This document shows, in pieces, positions 17,231-24,955 of a stretch of 64,000 nt of DNA. A program made the position numbers and the translations under genes. This stretch comes from Burkholderia sp. IMCC1007 (GTDB lineage Bacteria > Pseudomonadota > Gammaproteobacteria > Burkholderiales > Burkholderiaceae): NCBI RefSeq assembly GCF_027257875.1, contig NZ_JAPVQY010000001.1, positions 456,692 through 520,691 of the forward strand, given 5' to 3'. Under the pieces are notes generated by a model that saw only the letters and a program-made list of their open reading frames with translations, searched no databases and was not told the origin of the DNA. Position 1 is the first letter of the stretch. The number at the start of each line of letters is the position of its first letter.

Positions 17231-17464
17231 GTCAAGCCCATGTCGTGCGTCAGACATACGCGGCGCCGATGCGCCCCCGTTCTTCTCGCAGCCCCGCCAA
17301 AAACCGCCTATGGTGAAAGAAGCGCGCCCGTTTTGCCGCCATTCGACTCCGCGTCGCTCGCACCGGCGGCCACGGCGCAGCGTTCCGGCACCATTCCCCG
17401 CCAGTGCGCGCACGCCCGGCCATGCGCGCGACGGCGCCGCCCACCGGACTACAAGGAGGTACCC

Positions 17465-17839
17465 ATGAAAGCCGCGCTGCTCGTCAGTTCCGCCCTGCTC
17501 GCCCTCGCATCCGTTTCGGCCTCGGCCCAAGGTTCGATCACGAAGGAAGAAAACGGCGCGCTCGTCGCCGCGAACGGGATGACCGTCTACACGTTCGACA
17601 AGGACAAGCCCAACGGCGGCACCAGCGCCTGTTCGGGCCAATGCGAAACCCTATGGCCGCCATACAAGGCCAGTGCGACCGACGTTCCGGTCGGGCCCTA
17701 CACGATCGTCAAGCGCGACGACGGCAGCCCGCAATGGGCGTACAAGGGCAAGCCGCTATATTTCTTCTCGAAGGACATGAAACAGGGCGACCGCAACGGC
17801 GACAACTTCAGGAACGTGTGGCACGTGGTCGCGCCGTAA
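17465..17839 (+). CDS. Secreted COG4315 (lipoprotein_15 repeat) protein
   Basis: 124-aa periplasmic protein with signal peptide MKAALLVSSALLALASVSASA. The mature part carries two copies of the PF03640-type repeat: NGMTVYTFDKDKPNGGTSAC with SGQCETLWPPYKA, and KGKPLYFFSKDMKQGDRNGD. The cysteine pair CSGQC and the two Y-F/T-F-x-K-D strands are family hallmarks. Role unknown; relatives appear in stress and surface-protein sets. A perfect AAGGAGGT ribosome site precedes the ATG. It converges with the semialdehyde dehydrogenase gene across a terminator hairpin. Confidence 0.85.
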   Translation: MKAALLVSSALLALASVSASAQGSITKEENGALVAANGMTVYTFDKDKPNGGTSACSGQCETLWPPYKASATDVPVGPYTIVKRDDGSPQWAYKGKPLYFFSKDMKQGDRNGDNFRNVWHVVAP

Positions 17840-17889
17840 GCGTTCTCTCCGCGCGTTCCGCGACGGCGCAACCGCCGCACACGTAAAAG

Positions 17890-17920
17890 GGCCCGCCCCG
17901 ATCGAACACCGGGGCGGGCC
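17890..17920 (-). terminator. Rho-independent terminator
   Basis: A perfect 11-bp stem (GGCCCGCCCCG at 17890-17900, complement at 17910-17920) with a 9-nt loop. Read on the minus strand, the stem is followed by CTTTT, the classic signal, so it ends transcription of the aminotransferase/dehydrogenase operon. It may also stop the converging gene on the plus strand. Confidence 0.75.
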
Positions 17921-18000
17921 TGTGCGTCTTCACGCCGGCTACGCGGCGGCGCCCGCTCGCGGGCGGGCGATGCGCGCAGCCGCGGCGCGCGTCCGCAATT

Positions 18001-19518
18001 TCAGCGGTTCGACGGGAAGCTGAACACCGTGCCTTCGCGCACGCCGGCCGACGGCCAGCGCTGCGTGATCGTCTTGCGCTTCGTGTAGAAACGCACCGCA
18101 TCCGGGCCGTAGGCGTGCAGGTCGCCGAACAGCGAGCGCTTCCAGCCGCCGAACGAGTGGTACGCGACCGGCACCGGCAGCGGCACGTTGATGCCGACCA
18201 TGCCGATCTGGATGTTGTCGCTGAAGTAGCGCGCGGCTTCGCCGTCGCGCGTGAACAGGCACGTGCCGTTGCCGTATTCGTGCGCGTCGATCAGCGCCAT
18301 CGCGTCGTCGAGCGACTTCAGGCGGATCACGCCGAGCACCGGCCCGAAGATCTCGTGCTGATAGATCGGCATGCCGGGTTTCACGTCGTCGAACAGGCAC
18401 GGGCCGAGGTAATAGCCGCCGTCGTGGCCGTCGACCTTCACGCCGCGGCCGTCGACGACGAGCGTCGCGCCCGCCGCCACGCCCGCTTCGACGAAGCCGG
18501 TCACCTTCTCGAAATGCTGCTGCGTGACGAGCGGCCCCATGTCGACGCCCGCGCCGCTGCCGGGGCCGACCTTCATCTTCTCGATCTCGGCCTTCAGCCC
18601 CGCGACCACCTTGTCGCCCGTCTCGTCGCCGATCGCGACGACGAGCGGAATCGCCATGCAGCGCTCGCCGCACGAGCCGTACGCGGCGCCCATCAGCGCG
18701 TTCACCGCGTTGCCGATGTCGGCATCCGGCATCACGACCGCGAAGTTCTTCGCGCCGCCGAGCGCCTGCACGCGCTTGCCGTGCGCGCAGCCGGTCGAGT
18801 AGATGTATTCGGCGATCGGCGTCGAGCCGACGAAACTCACCGCCTTCACGCGCGGGTCGGTCAGGATCGTGTCGACCGCTTCCTTGTCGCCGTTCACGAC
18901 GTTCAGCACGCCCGGCGGCAGGCCGGCTTCGAGCGCGAGCTCGGCCATGCGCAGCGTCGACGACGGCGTACGCTCGGAGGGCTTCAGCACGAACGTGTTG
19001 CCGCACGCGACGGCCATCGGCCACATCCACAGCGGCACCATCACCGGGAAGTTGAACGGCGTGATGCCGGCGGCGACGCCGAGCGCCTGGAATTCGCTCC
19101 ACGAATCGATCGCGGGGCCGACGTTCTTGCTGTGCTCGCCTTTCAGCAGCTCGGGCACGTAGGTCGCGTATTCGACGTTCTCGATCCCGCGCTGCAGTTC
19201 GCCCATCGCGTCGGCAAGCACCTTGCCGTGCTCGGCCGTGATCAACGCGCACAGTTCTTCCGCGTGCTCCTCGAGCAGCGTCTTGAAGCGGCTCATCACG
19301 CGGGCGCGCTTCAGCGGCGGCGTGTTGCGCCATGCGGGGAACGCAGCCTGCGCGGACGCGATCGCGGCTTCGACGGTCAGCTTGTCGGCGAGCGCGACGC
19401 TCTTGTGCGATTCGCCGGTGGCCGGGTCGAACACCGGCTGGACCCGGCTGCCGCCGTCGACGCGCTTGCCGTCGATCAGGTGGCCGACGGTGGAAGTCAC
19501 ATTGCTGTCGTGTTTCAT
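18001..19518 (-). CDS. bauC: Malonate-semialdehyde / methylmalonate-semialdehyde dehydrogenase (CoA-acylating)
   Basis: 505-aa NAD-dependent aldehyde dehydrogenase of the MmsA group, converting malonate semialdehyde (or methylmalonate semialdehyde) with CoA to acetyl- (propionyl-) CoA and CO2. The catalytic cysteine is in GSCGERCMAI (Cys287). The usual ELGGK motif reads LGGAKN, without the general-base glutamate; this is characteristic of the CoA-dependent subfamily. ITPFNFPVMVPLWMWPMAVA is another MmsA mark. It lies 49 nt downstream of a beta-alanine:pyruvate aminotransferase on the same strand, the PA0132-PA0130 (bauA/bauC) pairing known in Pseudomonas. The malonate semialdehyde role is therefore favoured over valine degradation. 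The ATG start fits the family. Confidence 0.9.
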   Translation of the reverse strand: MKHDSNVTSTVGHLIDGKRVDGGSRVQPVFDPATGESHKSVALADKLTVEAAIASAQAAFPAWRNTPPLKRARVMSRFKTLLEEHAEELCALITAEHGKVLADAMGELQRGIENVEYATYVPELLKGEHSKNVGPAIDSWSEFQALGVAAGITPFNFPVMVPLWMWPMAVACGNTFVLKPSERTPSSTLRMAELALEAGLPPGVLNVVNGDKEAVDTILTDPRVKAVSFVGSTPIAEYIYSTGCAHGKRVQALGGAKNFAVVMPDADIGNAVNALMGAAYGSCGERCMAIPLVVAIGDETGDKVVAGLKAEIEKMKVGPGSGAGVDMGPLVTQQHFEKVTGFVEAGVAAGATLVVDGRGVKVDGHDGGYYLGPCLFDDVKPGMPIYQHEIFGPVLGVIRLKSLDDAMALIDAHEYGNGTCLFTRDGEAARYFSDNIQIGMVGINVPLPVPVAYHSFGGWKRSLFGDLHAYGPDAVRFYTKRKTITQRWPSAGVREGTVFSFPSNR

Positions 19519-19567
19519 GTTTCTGGCTCTTTCGTGAATTCGGTTATCGCTGGGAACGAGCGCGGGC

Positions 19568-20926
19568 TCAGTCCACTTCGTTCAGCGCGTCGGACAGCGC
19601 GTTGACCAGGTTGTCGATCTCGCGCTTCTCCGCGATGAACGGCGGCGCGAGCTGGATCGTGTCGCCGCCGTAGCGCACGTAGAAGCCCTTCGCCCAGCAG
19701 CGCATCGCGATCTCGTACGGGCGCCGTGCCGGCTCACCCGGCAGCGCGGCGATCGTCAGGCCGGCCGCCAGCCCGTAGTTGCGGATGTCCGCGATATGGC
19801 GCTGGCCCTTCAGCCCGTGCACGGCTGCCTCGAAATGCGGCGCCAGATCACGGACGCGGTTCACCGCATCTTCCTTCACGAGCAGGTCGAGCGCCGCGAC
19901 GCCGGCCGCACAGGCAACCGGGTGCGCCGAGTACGTGTAGCCGTGCGGGAACTCGAGCATGTACTCGGGGCCGCCAGCGGCCATGAACGTGTCGTAGATT
20001 TCCTTCGTCGCGATCACGCCGCCGAGCGGCTGCGCGCCGTTCGTCACCTGTTTCGCGAAGTTCATGATGTCCGGCACCACGCCGAACGCGTCGGCGCCCG
20101 TCATCGCGCCGGCCCGGCCGAAGCCAGTGATGACTTCGTCGAAAATCAGCAGGATGTCGTGCGCGGTACAGATGTCGCGCAGGCGCTTCAAATAGCCCTT
20201 CGGCGGGATGACGACGCCGGCCGAGCCGGAGAACGGCTCGACGATCACGGCCGCGATGTTCGATGCGTCGTGCAGCGTGATCAGGTCGAGCAGACGATCG
20301 GCCAGGTCGGCGCCGTTCTCGGGCATCCCGCGCGAGAACTTGTTTTCCGCGAGTTGCGTGTGCGGCAGGAAATCGGCGTCGAGACCCTGGCCGAACAGCT
20401 TGCGGTTCGCGCCGATCCCGCCGACCGAGATGCCGCCGAAGTTCACGCCGTGATAGCCCTTCTCGCGGCCGATCAGGCGCGTCTTCGTGCCCTTGCCCTT
20501 CGCGCGCCAGTACGCACGGGCCATCTTCAGCGACGTGTCGGCCGCTTCCGAGCCCGAGCCGGTGAAGAACACGTAGTCGAGGCCGGCCGGCGTCAGCTCC
20601 TTGATCTTGTTCGCCAGCTCGAACGACTTCGGATGACCGAACTGGAATGCCGGCGCGTAGTCGAGCTGCGCGACCTGGCGGCTCACGGCCTCCGTGATTT
20701 CGGCGCGGCCGTGGCCGAGACCCGTGCACCACAGGCCCGACAGGCCGTCGAAGATCTTGCGGCCTTCGCCGTCCGTGTAATACGCGTCCTTCGCCGACAC
20801 GATCATGCGCGGGTCCGACTTGAACTGGCGGTTCGCCGTGAACGGCATCCAGTGGGCGTCGAGCCACGCGGCGTCGGTGCGGAGATTCGTCTCTTCGTGC
20901 TGGTTGGCGATGGTCGTGTCGGTCAT
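19568..20926 (-). CDS. bauA: Beta-alanine:pyruvate (omega-amino acid) aminotransferase
   Basis: 452-aa class III PLP aminotransferase transferring the amino group of beta-alanine to pyruvate, giving malonate semialdehyde and alanine. PLP motifs: GSGSEAADTSLKMARAYWRA (phosphate cup), YHG at 158-160, IFDEVITGFGR with Asp263, and NFAKQVTNGAQP with the Schiff-base Lys292. The sequence is very close in wording to the Pseudomonas omega-transaminase PA0132. It is first in a two-gene operon with the CoA-acylating semialdehyde dehydrogenase, so together they take beta-alanine to acetyl-CoA. An AAGGAGG box lies about 20 nt before the ATG, unusually far. A LysR gene diverges from it. Confidence 0.9.
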   Translation of the reverse strand: MTDTTIANQHEETNLRTDAAWLDAHWMPFTANRQFKSDPRMIVSAKDAYYTDGEGRKIFDGLSGLWCTGLGHGRAEITEAVSRQVAQLDYAPAFQFGHPKSFELANKIKELTPAGLDYVFFTGSGSEAADTSLKMARAYWRAKGKGTKTRLIGREKGYHGVNFGGISVGGIGANRKLFGQGLDADFLPHTQLAENKFSRGMPENGADLADRLLDLITLHDASNIAAVIVEPFSGSAGVVIPPKGYLKRLRDICTAHDILLIFDEVITGFGRAGAMTGADAFGVVPDIMNFAKQVTNGAQPLGGVIATKEIYDTFMAAGGPEYMLEFPHGYTYSAHPVACAAGVAALDLLVKEDAVNRVRDLAPHFEAAVHGLKGQRHIADIRNYGLAAGLTIAALPGEPARRPYEIAMRCWAKGFYVRYGGDTIQLAPPFIAEKREIDNLVNALSDALNEVD

Positions 20927-21020
20927 GTCGGTCGGCGCGGCGCGCCCCTCCTCCTTGTGTTGATGTTGCGCATTGTCGGCACGCCAATTAGTCTTTTGAA
21001 TATCGCAATATCAATGTTCA

Positions 21021-21038
21021 CTTGCACAATTATGCAAG
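21021..21038. promoter_or_regulatory. LysR-type operator (inverted repeat) at the regulator start
   Basis: CTTGCA (21021-21026) and TGCAAG (21033-21038) form a perfect 6-bp inverted repeat around a 6-nt centre. The core matches the T-N11-A pattern of LysR boxes. It lies between the divergent aminotransferase and LysR genes and overlaps the proposed ATG of the regulator (21032), which suits autoregulation. Assignment to this regulator is inference. Confidence 0.5.
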
Positions 21039-21982
21039 CAAAGAAACCGAAGAGTCGCGCGCTGCTCGGGCAGCTCAGCGACATGGATCTGCGGCTGCTG
21101 CGGGTCTTCAAGGGCGTCGTGCAGTGCGGCGGGATGGCGGCCGCCGAACTCGAGCTGAATATCGGCATTTCGACGATCAGCCGGCATGTGAAGGATCTGG
21201 AAACGCGCCTCGGCCTCGTGCTGTGCCGGCGCGGCCGCGCGGGCTTCACGCTGACGGCCGAAGGCCAGACCGTGTACGAGGAAACGCTGCGACTGCTCGC
21301 GTCGATGGAGGCATTTCGCAGCAGGATCGACGGGATTCACGACAAGATGGGCGGAGAAATTCACATCGCCGTATTCGACAAGACGGCCACCAACGCGAAC
21401 GCGCGGCTCGGCGACGCGATCCGCCAGTTTGCCGACGAAGCGCCCGACGTCGCGCTGAACCTGCATGTCGCGTCGATCAACGAAGTCGAGCGCGGGATCA
21501 TCGACGGCAGCTATCAGGTCGGGATCATTCCGGCTCACCGCAGCTCGGGCAGCCTCGTGTATTCGGAATTGTTCGACGAGCGGATGCTGTTGTACTGCGG
21601 CCGCCAGCATCCGCTCTTCGACGCGCCGCACGGCAAGCTCACGTGGACGACGATCCGCAGCCACGCGTTCGCCGGGCTCGGGTTCCATTCGCCGAACATG
21701 GAGCTGAGCCATCGCGCGAAGCTCACCCGGAGCGCGACCGCGTCGGACCAGGAGTCGATCGCGACGCTGATACTGTCCGGCCGCTATCTCGGGTTCCTGC
21801 CCGATCACTACGCGGAGAGTTTCGAAAACAAGGGGCTGATGCAGCCGATCGCGCCGCACCGGTTCAATTACCGGTGCCGGTTCGTGAGCCTGCTGCGGCG
21901 CTCGCCGCGACCGTCGCGGGCCGCGTTGCTGTTCCAGTCGTGCCTCGAAGCCGCGCATGCGGCGGGGCAGCCGGTGGCATAG
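21032..21982 (+). CDS. LysR-family regulator, probable controller of beta-alanine catabolism
   Basis: 316-aa regulator with an N-terminal helix-turn-helix: MDLRLLRVFKGVVQCGGMAA, ELELNIGISTISRHVKDLET, RLGLVLCRRGRAGFTLTAEG. The effector domain is of the branch with LGDAIRQFADEAPDVALNLH and a C-terminal LLRRSPRPSRAALLFQSCL. It diverges from the bauA-bauC operon in the same manner as the Pseudomonas LysR-type BauR, so a role as its beta-alanine-responsive activator is likely but not proven. Start is uncertain: ATG 21032 lies inside an inverted repeat and lacks a ribosome site. ATG 21083 (MDLRLLRVF) is a shorter alternative; 21014 and 20963 are longer. Confidence 0.85.
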   Translation: MQAKKPKSRALLGQLSDMDLRLLRVFKGVVQCGGMAAAELELNIGISTISRHVKDLETRLGLVLCRRGRAGFTLTAEGQTVYEETLRLLASMEAFRSRIDGIHDKMGGEIHIAVFDKTATNANARLGDAIRQFADEAPDVALNLHVASINEVERGIIDGSYQVGIIPAHRSSGSLVYSELFDERMLLYCGRQHPLFDAPHGKLTWTTIRSHAFAGLGFHSPNMELSHRAKLTRSATASDQESIATLILSGRYLGFLPDHYAESFENKGLMQPIAPHRFNYRCRFVSLLRRSPRPSRAALLFQSCLEAAHAAGQPVA

Positions 21983-21984
21983 CG

Positions 21985-22200
21985 GCGGCTTCGGCTTCCG
22001 GTTCAGCTTCCGGCTTCGGTTCGGCTTCGGTTCGGCTTCGGTTCGGCTTCGGTTCGGCTTCGGTTCGGCTTCGGTTCGGCTTCGGTTCGGCTTCGGTTCG
22101 GCTTGGGCTTCGGCTTGGACTTCGGTTCGGCTTAGGTTCGGCTTCGGCTTGGGTTCGGCTTCCGGTTCAGCTCCCCGCTTCGGCTCCGGTTCGGCTTCGT
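21985..22200. repeat. 11-bp tandem repeat (CGGCTTCGGTT) between convergent genes
   Basis: Eight perfect head-to-tail copies of CGGCTTCGGTT occupy 22011-22098, with degenerate copies on both sides filling almost the whole gap between the LysR stop (21982) and the MFS stop (22201). The unit is not a multiple of three and has no stop in any frame, so spurious long frames run through it on both strands. It has strong strand asymmetry (no A in the core on the plus strand). This is a candidate variable-number repeat; no coding role is suggested. Confidence 0.85.
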
Positions 22201-23442
22201 TCAGCCCCCATCGCCTCCCGGGCGCAGCTGCCCGCGCTTGCGCATGACGAAGTGGGTCGCGACGAGCGCCGCGGCAAAGCCGGACGCCGCGCCGACGCCG
22301 AGCGCCCAACGCGGGCCGAGATGGTTCGCGACCCAGCCGGCCACCGGCGCGCCGATCGGCGTGCCGCCCAGCGCGACCGCGAGGCGCAGCGCCATCACGC
22401 GGCCGCGCATCGCCGGCTCGGTGGACAGTTGCATCAGGCTGTTTGTGGAATTCATGAAGGTGATCGCGGCGATCCCGGTCAGCACGAGCGCGGCGGCGAA
22501 CGACCAGTAGCCGGGCGCCAGCGCCGCGAACGTGCAGCCGAGCCCGAACAGCGTCGCGCCGATCCACAGGTGACGGAACCGCGGCTGCTCGCGGCGCGCG
22601 GCGAGCAGCGCGCCCGAGATCGTGCCGACCGCCATCATCGACGACAGGAAGCCGAACCCGCGCGCATCGACGTGAAACACGCTGGCAGCCATCGTCGAAA
22701 TGAACAGCTGGAAATTGAGCCCGAACGTGCCGATCAGGAACAGCATCACGAGGATCGCCATCAGGTCCGGCCGATGCCATACATAGCGAAACCCGTCCAG
22801 CAAACTACCGCGCGAGCGGCCTGCCCGCACGTTCGCGCGCAGTTCGTCTTCCCGAAGCCGCGACAGCGACGCCAGCACCGCGAAGAAGCTGAGCCCGTTG
22901 GCAAGGAACGCCCAGCCGGTGCCGACCGATGCGATCAGGAAGCCCGCCGCCGCCGGGCCGACCATCCGCGCGGCGTTGAACGACGTCGAGTTGAGCGCGA
23001 CCGCGTTCGCGAGCTCGCGGTCGCCGACCAGCTCGGCGACGAAGGTCTGCCGCACCGGTGCGTCGAACGCCGACGCGCAGCCGAACAGGAATGCGAACAC
23101 GTACACGTGCTCGAGCCGCACCGCGCCCGTAACCGTCAGCACGCCGAGCACGAGCGCCAGCGCACCCATCAGCGCCTGCGTAGCCATCAGCAGCTTGCGC
23201 TGGTCGAAGCGGTCGGCCGCGTAGCCGGTCCACGGCAACAGCAGCAGTTGCGGGCCGAACTGCAGCGCCATCACGGTGCCGACCGCCGATGCATCGTGAT
23301 GCGTGAGCTGCGTGAGGACGAGCCAGTCCTGCGCGGTGCGCTGGATCCACGTGCCGATGTTCGACACGAGCGACCCGATCGCCCACACGCGATAGTTGAA
23401 GCTGCGCAGCGAGCGGAACACGCCCGCGGCCGGCACGCTCAT
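22201..23442 (-). CDS. MFS transporter (EntS/MFS_3-like drug exporter)
   Basis: 413-aa major facilitator with twelve predicted helices. The N-terminal pattern FRSLRSFNYRVWAIGSLVSN then GTWIQRTAQDWLVL is characteristic of the MFS_3 group (EntS, macrolide exporters). Motif A appears as GYAADRFDQRKLLM. VRQTFVAELVGDRELANAVA is another group signature. It probably exports a drug-like or siderophore-like molecule. The start is ATG 23442 (MSVPAAGVFRSLRSFNYR), overlapping the stop of the upstream DUF gene by 4 nt, so the two are translationally coupled. The operon is headed by a marR gene with a strong operator, which fits inducible efflux. Confidence 0.88.
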   Translation of the reverse strand: MSVPAAGVFRSLRSFNYRVWAIGSLVSNIGTWIQRTAQDWLVLTQLTHHDASAVGTVMALQFGPQLLLLPWTGYAADRFDQRKLLMATQALMGALALVLGVLTVTGAVRLEHVYVFAFLFGCASAFDAPVRQTFVAELVGDRELANAVALNSTSFNAARMVGPAAAGFLIASVGTGWAFLANGLSFFAVLASLSRLREDELRANVRAGRSRGSLLDGFRYVWHRPDLMAILVMLFLIGTFGLNFQLFISTMAASVFHVDARGFGFLSSMMAVGTISGALLAARREQPRFRHLWIGATLFGLGCTFAALAPGYWSFAAALVLTGIAAITFMNSTNSLMQLSTEPAMRGRVMALRLAVALGGTPIGAPVAGWVANHLGPRWALGVGAASGFAAALVATHFVMRKRGQLRPGGDGG

Positions 23443-23774
23443 GGCCGCTCCCGGTCGGGCGCGTTGCCGCTGTGCAGTTCGCCGAAATGCCGCGCGAGAA
23501 ACAAGCCCAGCACGAGGATGCCGAGACCGAGCGCCACCGCGTCGGCCGTGCGCTTCAGGTCGAAATCGCCGACGCGGCACACGAGCGCATAAGCGATCGC
23601 GAGGTTCACGACGCCCCACACCACGTTCACGGCCGACGACGACAACCCGCGCCCGGGCGGACTCGCGAACGGCGTCTGGAACGGTTCGCCGCGCAGCCCG
23701 CTGACGAGATGCGGCACGGCGTTCGCGAGAAACGCGCCGCCGAAGAAGTACGACACGAGATGCAGGAGGTTCAT
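23439..23774 (-). CDS. Small membrane protein, unknown function
   Basis: 111-aa protein with three hydrophobic segments: LVSYFFGGAFLANAVPHLVS, AVNVVWGVVNLAIAYALVC and ADAVALGLGILVLGLFLA. The conserved start HLVSYFFGGAFLANAVPHLV and a GEPFQTPFASPPGRGLSS loop are typical of a conserved bacterial family without known role. It lies between marR and the MFS exporter, 37 nt after marR and overlapping the exporter by 4 nt, so it is part of the same efflux operon, perhaps as an accessory membrane subunit. Confidence 0.78.
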   Translation of the reverse strand: MNLLHLVSYFFGGAFLANAVPHLVSGLRGEPFQTPFASPPGRGLSSSAVNVVWGVVNLAIAYALVCRVGDFDLKRTADAVALGLGILVLGLFLARHFGELHSGNAPDRERP

Positions 23775-23811
23775 GTGCGGGGTGCCCTTGCCTCAGGCGG
23801 ATCGATACGGT

Positions 23812-24282
23812 TTACGGACGGGCCGGATCCTGGAATTCGGCGAGCCGCTGCAGCAGCTTCACGGCCGCTGCAAGCTCGGCCTGTTCCGCCGTCGACAGTT
23901 GCGCGTGCAGCGCGCGGAGCAGCCAGTCGTCCTTGGCTGCGCGGTTGGCTTGCAGCACCTTGCGGAAGCCCGGTGTGACCGCGATCAGCGTCTGCCGGCC
24001 GTCGGTCGGATCGGCTGCTCCGTCGACCGCGCCGAGCGCCTCGAGCGCCGCGACCGTCACGCGCATCGACTGGGGGCGCACGCTTTCGGCACGCGCAAGC
24101 GCCGACACCGTGGCCGGGCCGTCGCGATCGAGCCGCAGCAACACCGATTTCTGCGAGGACGTGAGGTCGCTCGGATGGGTCTGCTCCCGCATCCGCCGCA
24201 TCAGCTTGCCGACCGAGATGCGGAGTTCGCCGGCGAGACCGGCCAACGGGAGCGTTTCGGGGGGAGACAATGGCGAGTTCAT
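23812..24282 (-). CDS. MarR-family transcriptional regulator
   Basis: 156-aa winged helix regulator: LTSSQKSVLLRLDRDGPATV, SALARAESVRPQSMRVTVAA, LEALGAVDGAADPTDGRQTL. The DPTDGR wing is the MarR signature (D-x-R-D-x-R type). It has no cysteine, so it is not an OhrR-like peroxide sensor; a phenolic or drug ligand is more likely. It heads an operon with a small membrane protein and an MFS exporter. A large palindrome lies 20 nt before the ATG and almost certainly is its operator. Confidence 0.9.
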   Translation of the reverse strand: MNSPLSPPETLPLAGLAGELRISVGKLMRRMREQTHPSDLTSSQKSVLLRLDRDGPATVSALARAESVRPQSMRVTVAALEALGAVDGAADPTDGRQTLIAVTPGFRKVLQANRAAKDDWLLRALHAQLSTAEQAELAAAVKLLQRLAEFQDPARP

Positions 24283-24302
24283 CAATTCAAGATAGCATAT
24301 CG

Positions 24303-24328
24303 ACAGTCAAACTGTACAGTTTGACTGT
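24303..24328. promoter_or_regulatory. MarR operator: two abutting ACAGT-N3-ACTGT dyads
   Basis: Two 13-bp copies of ACAGTnnnACTGT stand back to back (24303-24315 with centre CAA; 24316-24328 with centre TTG). Together they form one perfect 26-bp palindrome, with half ACAGTCAAACTGT. It begins 20 nt before the marR ATG, where bound repressor would block transcription. Length and symmetry fit MarR dimers binding as a pair. Confidence 0.8.
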
Positions 24329-24448
24329 ACATCTCATCGTGTAAGGATCGGGCCGTCGAGCACGCTTTCGTGGCGACGCCGCACCCCATTCGGCCGCTCG
24401 CAGCGCCTCTGCGATAATGCGGGCTTCCCGTTCCCACCCGCCTTCGCC

Positions 24449-24940
24449 ATGACGCAGCCGTCCGCCCCGCTCTCCACTGACTTGCCGCCGATCTCGTGCC
24501 TGCCCGGCGACGCGCTGCCGTGGCTGCCGATGAGCGCCGACCTGCCGGGGCTCGCGATCAAATACCTGCACATCAATGCGGCCGAGGACACGCTGACCGC
24601 GCTGCTGAAGATGCCGGCGGGCGGCACGCTGCCGCGCCACCGTCACGACGGCGAAGTGTTCGTCCATACGCTGCAGGGCGCGTGGCGCTACCGCGAATAC
24701 GACTGGGTCGCGCATGCCGGTTCGACGGTGCTGGAACCGGCCGGCTCCGTGCATACGCCGGAAACGCTCGGCGCACCGGGCGAGGATGTCATCACGCTGA
24801 ACGTGATGCGCGGCGACCTCGTGCTGCTCGACGACGACGGCCGCGAAACCGCGCGCGAGAACTGCCGCGTCGCGCTGCTGCGCCAGCGCAAGCATGCGCG
24901 TACGGCGCCACACGACGCGACGGCATTCGTCACGCGCTGA
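24449..24940 (+). CDS. Cupin protein of the 2,4'-dihydroxyacetophenone dioxygenase family
   Basis: 163-aa single-domain cupin. A metal site is visible as LPRHRHDGEVFVHTLQG (two His and Glu) and a later PAGSVHTPETL His. The general layout (DALPWLPMSADLPGLAIKYL, VLLDDDGRETARENCRVALL) matches the family named after the non-haem iron enzyme that cleaves 2,4'-dihydroxyacetophenone. Most members of this family have not been tested, so the reaction is uncertain. The gene begins 120 nt from the MarR operator on the opposite strand, so MarR control is possible. Confidence 0.8.
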   Translation: MTQPSAPLSTDLPPISCLPGDALPWLPMSADLPGLAIKYLHINAAEDTLTALLKMPAGGTLPRHRHDGEVFVHTLQGAWRYREYDWVAHAGSTVLEPAGSVHTPETLGAPGEDVITLNVMRGDLVLLDDDGRETARENCRVALLRQRKHARTAPHDATAFVTR

Positions 24941-24955
24941 CCTGACCCGCTGGGT

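Noticed and set aside
18001..19518. Assignment as valine-pathway methylmalonate-semialdehyde dehydrogenase only
   Set aside because: The enzyme family covers both substrates, but the adjacent beta-alanine aminotransferase and the absence of mmsB or acyl-CoA dehydrogenase genes favour malonate semialdehyde.
22011..22098. CRISPR array
   Set aside because: Units are 11 bp, directly abutting with no spacers, and no cas gene is near.
21011..23592. Very long open frames running through the 11-bp repeat with Ser/Glu/Lys/Pro or Gly/Ser/Arg repeats
   Set aside because: The repeat unit has no stop in any frame, so the frames are artefacts of the repeat joined to shadows of the LysR and MFS genes.
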